64,000 nt of DNA from Verrucomicrobiota bacterium. GTDB lineage: Bacteria; Verrucomicrobiota; Kiritimatiellia; RFP12; UBA1067. The notes below the pieces were generated by a model. The model was not told the origin of the DNA, ran no database searches, and worked only from the letters and a program-made list of their open reading frames with translations. Numbering within the stretch: the first letter of the stretch is position 1; each line of letters begins with the position of its first letter. Positions 8,324 to 15,685 of the stretch are shown here, one piece after another. The stretch covers positions 287,319 through 351,318 of the forward strand of contig JAHFSX010000002.1 in the NCBI GenBank assembly GCA_023269675.1, written 5' to 3'. The translations under genes were made by a program, and so were the position numbers.

Positions 8324-9304
8324 TCAGCCCAGCGCCGTCAGCTCGGCCGCGTCGAACGCCAGGTTCTGCAGCGCCTCCACGTTCTCGCGGATCTGCGCGG
8401 GTCGGCTCGCGCCGATCACCGCCGAGGTGACGCGCGGGTCGCGCAGCACCCAGGCCAGGGCCGTCTGCGCGGGAGTCTGCCCGCGCGCCTGGGCCAGCAC
8501 CTGCAGACGCCGCGCGTAGGTCACGGCGTCGTCGTGCAGATAGCGCGAGATGAAGGGGCTGCCCTTGGCCGCCCGCGAATCCTCCGGCACACCCTCCGCG
8601 TACTTGTTGGTCAGCACCCCCTGCGCCAAAGGCGAGAAGACCACCGTGCCGAGCCCCGCCCCGTCCGCCGCGGGAATCTGCTCCGCCTCGACCTCGTCAT
8701 GCTCCAGCAGGTTGTAGCGCACCTGATGCACCACGCACGGCACGCGCATCTCCGCCAGCAGCGCCACGGCCTGCCGCAGCAGCTTGGCGGGATATTTCGA
8801 GAGCCCGATGTAGAGCGCCTTGCCCTGGTCCACCAGATCCGCCAGCGCGCACATCGTCTCCTCCAGCGGCGTGTCCGGATCGGGCCGGTGGTGGTAGAAG
8901 ATGTCCACGTAATCGAGGCGCAACCGCGTCAGGCTCTGGTCGAGCCCCGCCCGCAGATGCTTGCGGCTGCCCCAGTCGCCATAGGGGCCGGGCCACATCG
9001 CGTGGCCCGCCTTGGTCGCCACCACCAGCTCGTCGCGGTGCGCCTTGAACTCCCGCCCGAGCACCGTGCCGAAGACCGTCTCCGCCGCCCCCGGCGGCGG
9101 CCCGTAATTGTCGGCCAGGTCGAAATGCGTGATCCCCAGGTCGAACGCCGCCGCCACCCGCAGGAAGCAGTCGTCGTGCGTCTCCTCCGCCCCGAAGCCG
9201 TGCCACAGGCCCAGGCCCACGGCCGACAGCTTCAGGCCGCTCTTCCCGCATTTGCGGTAGAGCATGTTCTCGTACCTCGCCTCACTCGCCTGATAATCGT
9301 GCAT
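8324..9304 (-). CDS. Aldo/keto reductase, YghZ/Kv-beta type
   Basis: A 326-aa NAD(P)H-dependent TIM-barrel oxidoreductase. The catalytic set is visible: Asp and Tyr in DLADNYG, Lys in VATKAGH and His in YHHRPD. Cofactor-binding motifs near the C terminus (FSPLAQGVL, VIGASRPAQIREN) and the MWPGPYGDWGSRK loop match the L-glyceraldehyde-3-phosphate reductase (YghZ) subgroup. The start at 9304 is set by a strong AGGAGG seven nt upstream; a longer reading frame to 9346 has no comparable site. It converges on the PKS-like gene with a 23-nt gap. Substrate is unknown; aldehyde detoxification is the usual role of this subgroup. Confidence 0.9.
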   Translation of the reverse strand: MHDYQASEARYENMLYRKCGKSGLKLSAVGLGLWHGFGAEETHDDCFLRVAAAFDLGITHFDLADNYGPPPGAAETVFGTVLGREFKAHRDELVVATKAGHAMWPGPYGDWGSRKHLRAGLDQSLTRLRLDYVDIFYHHRPDPDTPLEETMCALADLVDQGKALYIGLSKYPAKLLRQAVALLAEMRVPCVVHQVRYNLLEHDEVEAEQIPAADGAGLGTVVFSPLAQGVLTNKYAEGVPEDSRAAKGSPFISRYLHDDAVTYARRLQVLAQARGQTPAQTALAWVLRDPRVTSAVIGASRPAQIRENVEALQNLAFDAAELTALG

Positions 9305-9424
9305 CGCAACCTCCTCGTATGACTTCGGACCTCTGCGGTTCGCCAACCGGCACTCTGCGGTTCAGCCGACGGGCCAACCGCAAATTGACGAATGTCGATT
9401 TCTGAATGTCGAAATTGGCAACCC

Positions 9425-9464
9425 GACTCCCAGCTCCTGACTCCTAAATCCTAATCCCTAACTC
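9425..9464. repeat. CTCCTGACTCCTAAATCC-type simple repeat entering the gluQ 3' end
   Basis: A degenerate repeat of CTCCTGA/CTCCTAA/TCCTAA/CCCTAA units. On the minus strand it reads GAGTTAGGGATTAGG and so on, and it supplies the last residues (ELGIRI) and the stop codon of gluQ. Just upstream, 9380-9420 holds two related AATGTCGA(T/A) units. I see no gene in the 139 bp between the two minus-strand genes. Confidence 0.5.
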
Positions 9465-10436
9465 TTCCCTGACCTGGCGCGTGAGCACCGCGGGCGCGTG
9501 CGGCAGGGTCCGCAGGTCGAAGCGCGGCAGCAGCTCGCGCAGCGTCAGACACTCGCCCCACGCGGCCCAGCCGCACCACCACGCCAGCAGCCCGATGATC
9601 TTCCCGGGCGGCAGCCCCGCCTCGCGCAGCGCGCTGATGCGCGTGTCGCCGTGGCGCTTCGCCAGCCGCCGCCCCTCCTCGCTCACCACCAGCGGCACGT
9701 GCGTGAAGGCCGGCGGCTTCAGCCCCAGGGCCCGGTACAGCAGCATCTGCCGCGGCGTCGCCGAAAGCAGGTCGTCGCCGCGCACCACCTCCGTGATGCC
9801 CATGGCCGCGTCGTCCACCACCACCGCCAGCATGTAGCCGGCGCCCCGCGCGTCGCGCGCCAGGACGAAATCGCCGCTGTGCGCCGAGACCTCCTGCGCG
9901 CAGGGGCCGCAGAACCCGTCCTCGAAACGCACCGTCTCGCCTTCGGGCACGCGGAAGCGCCAGGCGGGCAGCCGCCCCTCCGGCAGCGCGCGCCGCGCCG
10001 CCTCGAAGTCCTCGAAGCGCCCGCGGCAGGTGCCCGGATAATAGAGCCCCTCCTCCGCGTGCGGCGCGGACTGGCCCGCCTCCACGTCGCGCCGCGTGCA
10101 GACGCAGGGATAGGCGAGCCCCTGCGCCCGCAGCCGCTCCAGGGCCGCCGCGTACAGCGCCGTGCGCGCGGTCTGCGTGTAGGGCGCGTGCGGGCCGCCG
10201 ACGTCCGGCCCCTCGTCCCAGTCGAACCCCAGCCAGCGCAGGTCCGCCAGAGCCTCCGCCGCCGCGCCCGGCTTGTTCTTGGGATGGTCCAGATCCTCCA
10301 TCCGCAGCACCAGCGAACCCGCCCGGCGGCGCACGCTCAGCCAGGCGATCATGAAGCTGCGCGCGTTCCCCAGATGCAGCGCGCCGGTCGGGCTCGGCGC
10401 GAGCCGCCCCCTGACCCGTATTCCGTTCTCAAGCAT
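9444..10436 (-). CDS. gluQ: Glutamyl-Q tRNA(Asp) synthetase
   Basis: A 330-aa truncated GluRS paralogue that activates glutamate and attaches it to queuosine at position 34 of tRNA-Asp. It has the class I signature APSPTGALHLGN (HIGH), a KMSKS-type loop (RRLAKRHGD) and the GluQ-RS zinc site (CVC ... YYPGTC). It lacks the anticodon-binding domain of full GluRS. I start at the ATG at 10436 (MLENGIRVRGRLAPS), because the extension to 10529 lies in the divergent promoter region. The last residues and stop are formed by a simple repeat, so the native C terminus may have been lost or replaced. It is transcribed divergently from the RNR gene. Confidence 0.9.
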   Translation of the reverse strand: MLENGIRVRGRLAPSPTGALHLGNARSFMIAWLSVRRRAGSLVLRMEDLDHPKNKPGAAAEALADLRWLGFDWDEGPDVGGPHAPYTQTARTALYAAALERLRAQGLAYPCVCTRRDVEAGQSAPHAEEGLYYPGTCRGRFEDFEAARRALPEGRLPAWRFRVPEGETVRFEDGFCGPCAQEVSAHSGDFVLARDARGAGYMLAVVVDDAAMGITEVVRGDDLLSATPRQMLLYRALGLKPPAFTHVPLVVSEEGRRLAKRHGDTRISALREAGLPPGKIIGLLAWWCGWAAWGECLTLRELLPRFDLRTLPHAPAVLTRQVREELGIRI

Positions 10437-10523
10437 GTCCGCATGATACCCGCCGCCCCGCGGCAACGGAAGCAAAAAAGGTCCGTTGCCGATTTCCTTG
10501 AGGATCAAGGACTTATGAAAAAA

Positions 10524-10571
10524 CCACAAAATATGGTGGACATCTCACTAGGCAACTACTATATATAGACA
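10524..10571 (+). promoter_or_regulatory. RNR promoter with two NrdR boxes 32 bp apart
   Basis: Two 16-bp palindromes match the NrdR consensus acaCwAtATaTwGtgt. Box 1 is ccaCAAAATATGGtgg (10524-10539; 8 of the 10 core bases). Box 2 is ctaCTATATATAGaca (10556-10571; full core match). Their centres are 32 bp apart, about three helical turns, as in known NrdR-controlled promoters. A promoter fits between them: TGGACA (10537-10542), 17 nt, TATATA (10560-10565). NrdR bound here would cover both hexamers. Predicted leader length is about 75 nt. Confidence 0.8.
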
Positions 10572-10646
10572 CTGTTTTTACGGGACGCCCTCGGCCTCCC
10601 GCCTCTTACACACGTGTGAATCCCCCTCTTTCCCTTAGGACCTGCC

Positions 10647-12881
10647 ATGAGCATCGAATCGCTGAAGAACTACGTTTTCACCTCCAAATACAGCCGTTAC
10701 CTGCCTGAAAAGATGCGCCGCGAAACCTTCGAGGAGGCCGTCGAGCGCGTGATCGACATGCACCGCCGGCACTTCGCCGCCCGGGGCATCGACGTCGAAG
10801 ACCTGCTGGCCGTCTGCGAGCAGGCCATGAAGAAACGCATGGTGCTGGGCAGCCAGCGTGCCATGCAGTTCGGCGGCGACCCGATCCTGCGCAAGCACGC
10901 GCGCATCTACAACTGCACCACCTCCTACTGCGACCGCCCGCGCTTCTTCCAGGAGGCCCTCTGGCTGCTGCTCTGCGGCTGCGGCGTGGGCTTCTCGGTC
11001 CAGACCCACCACATCGCCAAGCTCCCCGGCGTCGGCAAGCCGTCCGGGGCGAACGAGACCTTCGTGATCCCCGACACCATCGAGGGCTGGGCGGACGCCC
11101 TGGGCGCCCTGCTCTCCACCTACTTTACCGCCGACCAGCCGTTCCCGCAGTACGCCGGCAAGACCGTGGCCTTCGACTACTCCCTCATCCGCCCCAAAGG
11201 CCGACCCATCTCGTCGGGCATGGGCCGCGCGCCCGGCCCCGAGCCGCTGCGCCGCAGCCTCGACGTGATCCGCAAGCTGCTCGACCAGCGCCTCGCCGAG
11301 GGCCACACGCGCATGCGCTCGGTCGACGCCTACGACATCCTCATGCACGCCTCCGACGCCGTGCTCTCCGGCGGCGTGCGCCGCAGCGCCACGATCTGCC
11401 TCTTCTCGCCGGACGACGAGCTGATGGCCACCGCCAAGACCGGCAACTGGTTCACCGACAACCCGCAGCGCGCGCGCTCGAACAACTCCGCCATCCTGCT
11501 GCGCAACCAGACCACGCGCGAGCAGTTCGCCAAGCTCATGAAGTCCGTCAAGGAGTTCGGCGAGCCCGGCTTCGTCTGGACCGACCATGTGGACATGACC
11601 TTCAACCCCTGCGGCGAGATCGGCCTCTACCCGCAGATCGACGGCGAATCGGGCTTCGCCTTCTGCAACCTCTGCGAAATCAACATGGGCCTCGTCGACA
11701 ACCCCGAGAAGTTCCGCGCCGCCTGCGAGGCCGCCGCGATCCTCGGCACCCTGCAGGCCGACTACACCGACTTCGGCTACCTCGGCGCGACCAGCACGCG
11801 CATCGCGCGGCGCGAGGCCCTGCTCGGCATCTCGATGACCGGCATGATGGAGCACCCCGCGGTCTCCTTCAACCCCGAGCTCCAGCGCGCCATGGCCAAG
11901 GTCATTCTGGAGGTCAACGCGGTGGTGGCCGGTCGCATCGGCGTCAACCTCGCCGCGCGCGCCACCTGCGTCAAGCCCGCCGGCACCACCAGCAGCATCC
12001 TGGGCACCTCCTCGGGCATCCACCCGCACCACGCCAAGCGCTACCTGCGCCGCGCGCAGGCCAACGAGGACGAGCTGCTGGTCGACTTCTTCCAGGCGCA
12101 GAACCCCAAGGCCGTCGAGAAGTCGGTCTGGAACCCCAACGGCACCGACGTGGTGCTCACCTTCTGCGTGGAGGCCAGCCCCGACTCGCTCACCAAGCGC
12201 GACGTGGACGCCGTGGAGCTGCTGCACAAGGTGAAGCTGACCAAGGAGAACTGGATCGACACCGGCAAGCGCCCCGAGCTGTGCGCCCAGCCGTGGCTCA
12301 GCCACAACGTCTCCAACACCATCTCCGTCAAGGACGGCGAGTGGGACGCGGTCGAAGCCTTCATCTACGACCACCGCCACGCCTTCGCCGGCATCTCACT
12401 GCTGCCCGACGGCGGCGACCTCGACTACCCGCAGGCGCCCTTCTGCGAAGTGCTCACCGCCGACGAGGTCGTCCAGACCTACGGGGTCGGCGCGCTGCTC
12501 GCCTCGGGGCTGATCGTGGACGGCCTGCACGCCTTCGACGACAACCTCTGGGCCGCCTGCGACTGCGTCCTCGGCCGCGGCGAGAACCTGGAGACCCTCA
12601 CGCCCAAGATCTATCCCAAGCGCGTCTACGAGGCCATCGAGGTGGTGCGCCAGTCCAAGCAGGACTGGGTCCGCCGCGCCCACAAGTTCGCCAAGAACTA
12701 CTTCGGCAACGACGCCCTCAAGATGACCCGCTGCCTGAAGCGCGTCAGCGCCTGCAAGCAGTGGGAAGACCTGACCCGCACCTACGCGCCGGTCGACTAC
12801 ACGCAGCTGATCGAGCGGCAGGACTTCACCACGGTCACGCAGACCGTGGCCTGCTCCGGCGGCAAGTGCGAACTGCTCTGA
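10647..12881 (+). CDS. nrdJ: Adenosylcobalamin-dependent (class II) ribonucleotide reductase
   Basis: A 744-aa enzyme that reduces ribonucleotides using a radical made from adenosylcobalamin. Visible signatures: GGVRRSATICLFS (substrate loop), NPCGEIGL with the thiyl-radical Cys322 and Glu324, the redox cysteine of CNLCEIN (C340), the C-terminal shuttle pair C736 and C741 (CSGGKCELL), and the phosphate-loop segment KPAGTTSSILGTSSG. Size and C terminus fit the monomeric RTPR-like branch. Control by NrdR is indicated by the boxes at 10524-10571. Dependence on cobalamin matches the B12 uptake locus at 18.9-24.2 kb. A strong terminator follows. Confidence 0.93.
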   Translation: MSIESLKNYVFTSKYSRYLPEKMRRETFEEAVERVIDMHRRHFAARGIDVEDLLAVCEQAMKKRMVLGSQRAMQFGGDPILRKHARIYNCTTSYCDRPRFFQEALWLLLCGCGVGFSVQTHHIAKLPGVGKPSGANETFVIPDTIEGWADALGALLSTYFTADQPFPQYAGKTVAFDYSLIRPKGRPISSGMGRAPGPEPLRRSLDVIRKLLDQRLAEGHTRMRSVDAYDILMHASDAVLSGGVRRSATICLFSPDDELMATAKTGNWFTDNPQRARSNNSAILLRNQTTREQFAKLMKSVKEFGEPGFVWTDHVDMTFNPCGEIGLYPQIDGESGFAFCNLCEINMGLVDNPEKFRAACEAAAILGTLQADYTDFGYLGATSTRIARREALLGISMTGMMEHPAVSFNPELQRAMAKVILEVNAVVAGRIGVNLAARATCVKPAGTTSSILGTSSGIHPHHAKRYLRRAQANEDELLVDFFQAQNPKAVEKSVWNPNGTDVVLTFCVEASPDSLTKRDVDAVELLHKVKLTKENWIDTGKRPELCAQPWLSHNVSNTISVKDGEWDAVEAFIYDHRHAFAGISLLPDGGDLDYPQAPFCEVLTADEVVQTYGVGALLASGLIVDGLHAFDDNLWAACDCVLGRGENLETLTPKIYPKRVYEAIEVVRQSKQDWVRRAHKFAKNYFGNDALKMTRCLKRVSACKQWEDLTRTYAPVDYTQLIERQDFTTVTQTVACSGGKCELL

Positions 12882-12900
12882 TCCTAAAAGGTTAGCACCC

Positions 12901-12945
12901 AAAAAAAGGGCTGGCCCGCTTCACGCGGGCCAGCCCTTCCTTTTT
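12901..12945 (+). terminator. Rho-independent terminator of nrdJ
   Basis: A perfect 12-bp stem, GGGCTGGCCCGC (12908-12919) with GCGGGCCAGCCC (12925-12936), and a TTCAC loop. It is preceded by a run of A and followed by TTCCTTTTT, so it may work in both directions. Confidence 0.93.
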
Positions 12946-12970
12946 ATACCCCGTCGCGTGACCCCCAAAC

Positions 12971-13040
12971 CGTTCAACATCGAACGTCCAACACCGAAGT
13001 GAAGCACTTCGACGTTCAGAGTTAAGCGTTCAACGTTCGG
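12971..13040. repeat. GAAGTG-hairpin repeat, copy 1
   Basis: A unit built from degenerate TCAACATCGAACGTCC-type words around a small hairpin, CGAAGTG (12995-13001), AAG loop, CACTTCG (13005-13011). It ends in GTTCAACGTTCG. Closely related copies lie at 13605 and 13970. Confidence 0.8.
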
Positions 13041-13195
13041 GAAACACGAAGACACAAAGGCGCGAAGAAAGCGGAAAACCGAAGGTGGAAGACAATCGGC
13101 AATAGGCAATCGGCAAAATGAGAATGGGGATTTTTTCAGCAAAGACGCAAACACGCGAAAGTTAAAACAGATGGCGCGTGACGTCCGGGCACGCG

Positions 13196-13303
13196 GGGTA
13201 GGGACGGACCGCTGGGCCGTCCGCAACGCAACCCCGGTAGGGACGCCTCCCCGAGGCGTCCGCAGAGCACTGGGCACGGTGACCGGAAGACGGTTCGGGG
13301 AAC
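13196..13303. repeat. Palindromic intergenic repeat (GGACGCCTC family)
   Basis: It contains GGACGGACCGCTGGGCCGTC (13204 on), the 21-bp palindrome around GGACGCCTCCCCGAGGCGTC (13240 on) and GACGGTTCGGGGAACCG (13287 on). Related blocks occur, in the opposite orientation, at 21430-21484 (inside the 5' end of the btuF-like gene) and, diverged, at 63129-63250. Confidence 0.7.
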
Positions 13304-13466
13304 CGGGCGAGCAACCCCAACCCAATATCCAACACAAAGGCACAAAGACTCAAAGAAGCCCAAAGAAAAAACTTCGTGTTCTTAGTGTCTTTGCGTCTTC
13401 GTGTTGAAGATGCTTACTCAGCGTACCTTCGTGGTGAAGGCAATTGGTGAGTCAGAACAAAGGATT

Positions 13467-13609
13467 ATGGACACCCCCACCATGAAGGGCACGGTCCATG
13501 GCTATTTCAACCGGGCTTTCAACGAGATGACCGACAAGGAGCTTGAAAAACCGCTCGCCAACAGCGGCCTGGGCTTGAAAGCCAAGCTGGCCCCGAATCC
13601 CAATAAATC
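13467..13609 (+). other. Short coding-like remnant between repeats
   Basis: An open stretch starting at the ATG at 13467 translates as MDTPTMKGTVHGYFNRAF..., with normal amino-acid composition, unlike the repeats on both sides. It then runs into repeat copy 2. It might be a fragment of a lost gene. I do not recognise it and it has no Shine-Dalgarno sequence. Confidence 0.25.
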
Positions 13610-13727
13610 AAACGCTCAACGTCCAACATCGAACCTCCAACGCCGAAGTGAAACACTTCGATGTTCAGCGTTCAGTGTTCAACGTTCGTTCGAGCTAACT
13701 TGACCGGCGTCAGGAGACCGCGCAGGT
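13605..13727. repeat. GAAGTG-hairpin repeat, copy 2, followed by a copy of the lpxC tail
   Basis: The hairpin GAAGTG-AAA-CACTTC sits in the same word pattern as copy 1. Right after it, TGACCGGCGTCAGGAGACCG matches the last codons of lpxC with few changes (TCACCGGCGTCAGGAGATCG at 14067 on); on the minus strand both read LLTPVK. Together with copy 3 this makes a direct duplication of about 115-120 bp whose units start about 365 bp apart. Confidence 0.75.
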
Positions 13728-13787
13728 CGTGACCGTTACGGCATCGTGTTTCGACATCGGGGTGCGCTGAATAGGCCGAGCATGAAC

Positions 13788-13950
13788 GGTCGGGACGGAG
13801 CCCGACCCTCCAGAATGCGAGAAAAGCACGCGTCTGCGTGCGTGGAGGGACGACCTCCGTGTCGTCCACCAAGGCGGCGGAGACTCGACGGGTCGTGCTC
13901 GGAGAGCCCGCGCCACCCGGTGGCCCGCGCTCTCCGGGCGCGGCGGACGC
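13788..13950. repeat. Array of four hairpin-forming palindromes
   Basis: In order: GGTCGGG/CCCGACC (13788-13807), GCACGC/GCGTGC, GGACGAC/GTCGTCC and CGGAGAGC/GCTCTCCG. The last unit recurs at 63159-63230, where about 30 bp has been inserted between its arms. Confidence 0.65.
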
Positions 13951-13969
13951 TGGCGGTGTACCCCAAGCA

Positions 13970-14056
13970 AAATCAAGCGCTCAACGTCCAACATCGAACA
14001 TCGAACCTCCAACGCTGAAGTGAAACACTTCGACGTTCAGTGTTCAACGTTCGCTC
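13970..14056. repeat. GAAGTG-hairpin repeat, copy 3, abutting the lpxC stop
   Basis: Same unit as copy 2, with one extra ACATCGA word. It ends within a few bases of the lpxC stop codon on the minus strand, so it lies in the lpxC 3' untranslated region and could act as a weak terminator or mRNA end. Confidence 0.75.
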
Positions 14057-14060
14057 GATC

Positions 14061-15083
14061 TTACTTCACCGGCGTCAGGAGATCGTGCAGGTAGAGCAGC
14101 CCCATGGCGCGCACGTCCAGCGTGTGGCCCGCGCGGTAGGAGACCACGCGTCCCACGAAGCGGCCGGTGTCGATCAGCGCGATGGCCGCCAGCAGGTCCA
14201 GCGTGGCGCGGTGCCAGACCGGCTCCAGCGCCTTGCCGCCCTGCACGAAGCGCGGCTCGCCGTGGAACTTCTTCTTGCCGTGGATCAGGATGTTGTCCTG
14301 CGTGTAGCCGAGGTTGCGCGTGTCGGCCATCAGGAACCCGAACATCTTCACCATCCGCATCTGCGCGGACGAGGCGTTGGTGCGCGCGAAGGCGCCGTGC
14401 CGGAAGCTCTTGGGCGTCACGTCGAAGACGATGCGCTGCTGGCCGATGACCGAGTTGAAATCGATCGCGCAGTCGAGCCGCAGCTTCTTCTCGCCGTTCT
14501 CCGGCGGCAGGAAGGTCAGGAAATCGCCGCGGTCGCCGCCGAAGGTCACCGGCTCCTTGACCGTCACGTAGCGCGCGGGCAAGTCGCGCTCGACGATCCC
14601 GGCCTGCTCGATCGCCTCCACCAGGTCCAGGCTGCTGCGGTCGAAGAGCGGCGGGTCGCCGGCGTTCACGCTGATGACCACGTCGTCCACGCCCATGCCC
14701 AGGCGCAGCGCGATGATGTGCTCGACCATGCGCAGGTAGTTGTGCGGGTTGCCGCTGCGCAGCACGATGTTGCGCGCCGAGGTCCACACGTTGCGGATCG
14801 TCACGTGGGTCTTGAGCTGCTCCGCCAGGTCGGTGCGGTCGATCCACCACCCGTACGCGTCCGAGGGCTTGAAGGTCAGCGTGCGGTGCACGCCCCCGTG
14901 AAAGGTGCCCGGCCCCGTGACCGAGCGCTCGCCGCCGAGCGTGGTGCGGCGCGGGGAATAGCCGGCGTCGCCTTCACACACGTCCACCACATCCACGGGC
15001 TGCGCGTGGAACCGCGCGTACGCCTCGCGCACCGCCTGCGTCTCGCCCAAAATCACACGACCGACCGGATACGAAAAATCCAT
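14061..15083 (-). CDS. lpxC: UDP-3-O-acyl-N-acetylglucosamine deacetylase (LpxC)
   Basis: A 340-aa zinc deacetylase that commits UDP-GlcNAc to lipid A synthesis. Family landmarks: the N-terminal TGPGTFHGGVHRTLTFKPS segment, zinc-ligand motif VEHIIALRLGMGVDDV (H122) followed by NAGDPPLFDRSS, the second-domain IDFNSVIGQQ strand, PVWHRATLDLLAAI with the other zinc ligands, and the catalytic AGHTLDVRA near the C terminus. I use the ATG at 15083 with GGAG upstream; an alternative GTG at 15107 would overlap the stop of the thioredoxin-like gene (GTGA). It is the last gene of the murC-trx-lpxC run and shows that the cell makes LPS. Confidence 0.85.
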   Translation of the reverse strand: MDFSYPVGRVILGETQAVREAYARFHAQPVDVVDVCEGDAGYSPRRTTLGGERSVTGPGTFHGGVHRTLTFKPSDAYGWWIDRTDLAEQLKTHVTIRNVWTSARNIVLRSGNPHNYLRMVEHIIALRLGMGVDDVVISVNAGDPPLFDRSSLDLVEAIEQAGIVERDLPARYVTVKEPVTFGGDRGDFLTFLPPENGEKKLRLDCAIDFNSVIGQQRIVFDVTPKSFRHGAFARTNASSAQMRMVKMFGFLMADTRNLGYTQDNILIHGKKKFHGEPRFVQGGKALEPVWHRATLDLLAAIALIDTGRFVGRVVSYRAGHTLDVRAMGLLYLHDLLTPVK

Positions 15084-15103
15084 ACTCACACGCACTCCAA
15101 AAA

Positions 15104-15685
15104 TCACTTGACTGGCACGGCCGGTTGGGCTGCCTTCGCTGCCCGTTCGGCCTTCATCTTCTCAAAGGGCGAGAGCGCCTTGGCGGCCTCCGGCTTGTCC
15201 TCGGTTTTGACGCCGGCCTTCGCCAGCATCTCTTTCAGGCTCTTCACATAGGCTTCGCCGCCGCCCTCTTCATATCCCGTGGTCCCCAGCTCCTTGCCTT
15301 CGGCGTCCACCAGGACGACCGTCGGAAAGCCGCGCACGCCGTACTTCGCCTTCAGCTCGGCATTCTGCTTCTTGACCCCGCTGGAGACCTTCTTGTCGTG
15401 AGGAAAATCAGCCTCGAACAGGATCAGATTGTCAGCCGCGAACTTCTCAAACGCCTTCGTGTCGATCACCTCGCTGCGCAGCTTCATGCACCAGGGACAC
15501 CAGTCGCTGCCGGTGAAAAACGCGAAGATCGGCTGCTTGAAGGCCGCGGCTTCCTTTTTCGCCTGCTCAAAACTGTCCGTGAACCCTTTGGTCTTTTCCG
15601 GTGCCTGATCCTTCTTCACCCACGACTGCGCCTGCACACCAACCGCCGCCAGGCACACCAACGCCACGCCGATGATCCGCTTCAT
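15104..15685 (-). CDS. Exported thioredoxin-fold protein
   Basis: A 193-aa periplasmic protein: signal peptide MKRIIGVALVCLAAVGVQA, then a thioredoxin fold with a WCPWC active site (C63, C66) and the cis-proline loop GFPTVVLVD. The C-terminal tail of about 35 residues is rich in Ala and Lys. This is the thioredoxin_7/DsbD-gamma-like class, acting in disulfide reduction or exchange. It starts 4 nt inside the murC stop and is followed at once by lpxC, so it is co-translated between two envelope-precursor genes. The partner is unknown. The ATG at 15685 is chosen because it opens the signal peptide and has AGGGG upstream. Confidence 0.88.
   Translation of the reverse strand: MKRIIGVALVCLAAVGVQAQSWVKKDQAPEKTKGFTDSFEQAKKEAAAFKQPIFAFFTGSDWCPWCMKLRSEVIDTKAFEKFAADNLILFEADFPHDKKVSSGVKKQNAELKAKYGVRGFPTVVLVDAEGKELGTTGYEEGGGEAYVKSLKEMLAKAGVKTEDKPEAAKALSPFEKMKAERAAKAAQPAVPVK

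Larger units (their letters stand above)
12946..14060. other. Gene-free repeat island between nrdJ and lpxC
   Basis: About 1.1 kb without a convincing gene. It holds three copies of a GAAGTG-hairpin repeat, a GGACGCCTC palindromic block, an array of hairpins, a duplicated fragment of the lpxC 3' end and a short coding-like stretch at 13467-13609. The open frames here have repeat-derived translations such as QRPTSNLQR, a familiar sign of spurious ORFs. Confidence 0.75.

Noticed and set aside
7121..9322. 733-aa plus-strand frame across the end of the PKS gene
   Set aside because: It overlaps two well-supported genes in other frames and strand and is Arg/His/Pro-rich.
13401..13703. 100-aa ORF in the repeat island
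   Set aside because: Half of it is translated repeat (QRPTSNLQRRSET). Only the middle segment was kept, as a low-confidence remnant.
13605..14056. CRISPR array suggested by three similar repeats
   Set aside because: Units are degenerate, differ in length and are not separated by uniform spacers; no cas genes are nearby.
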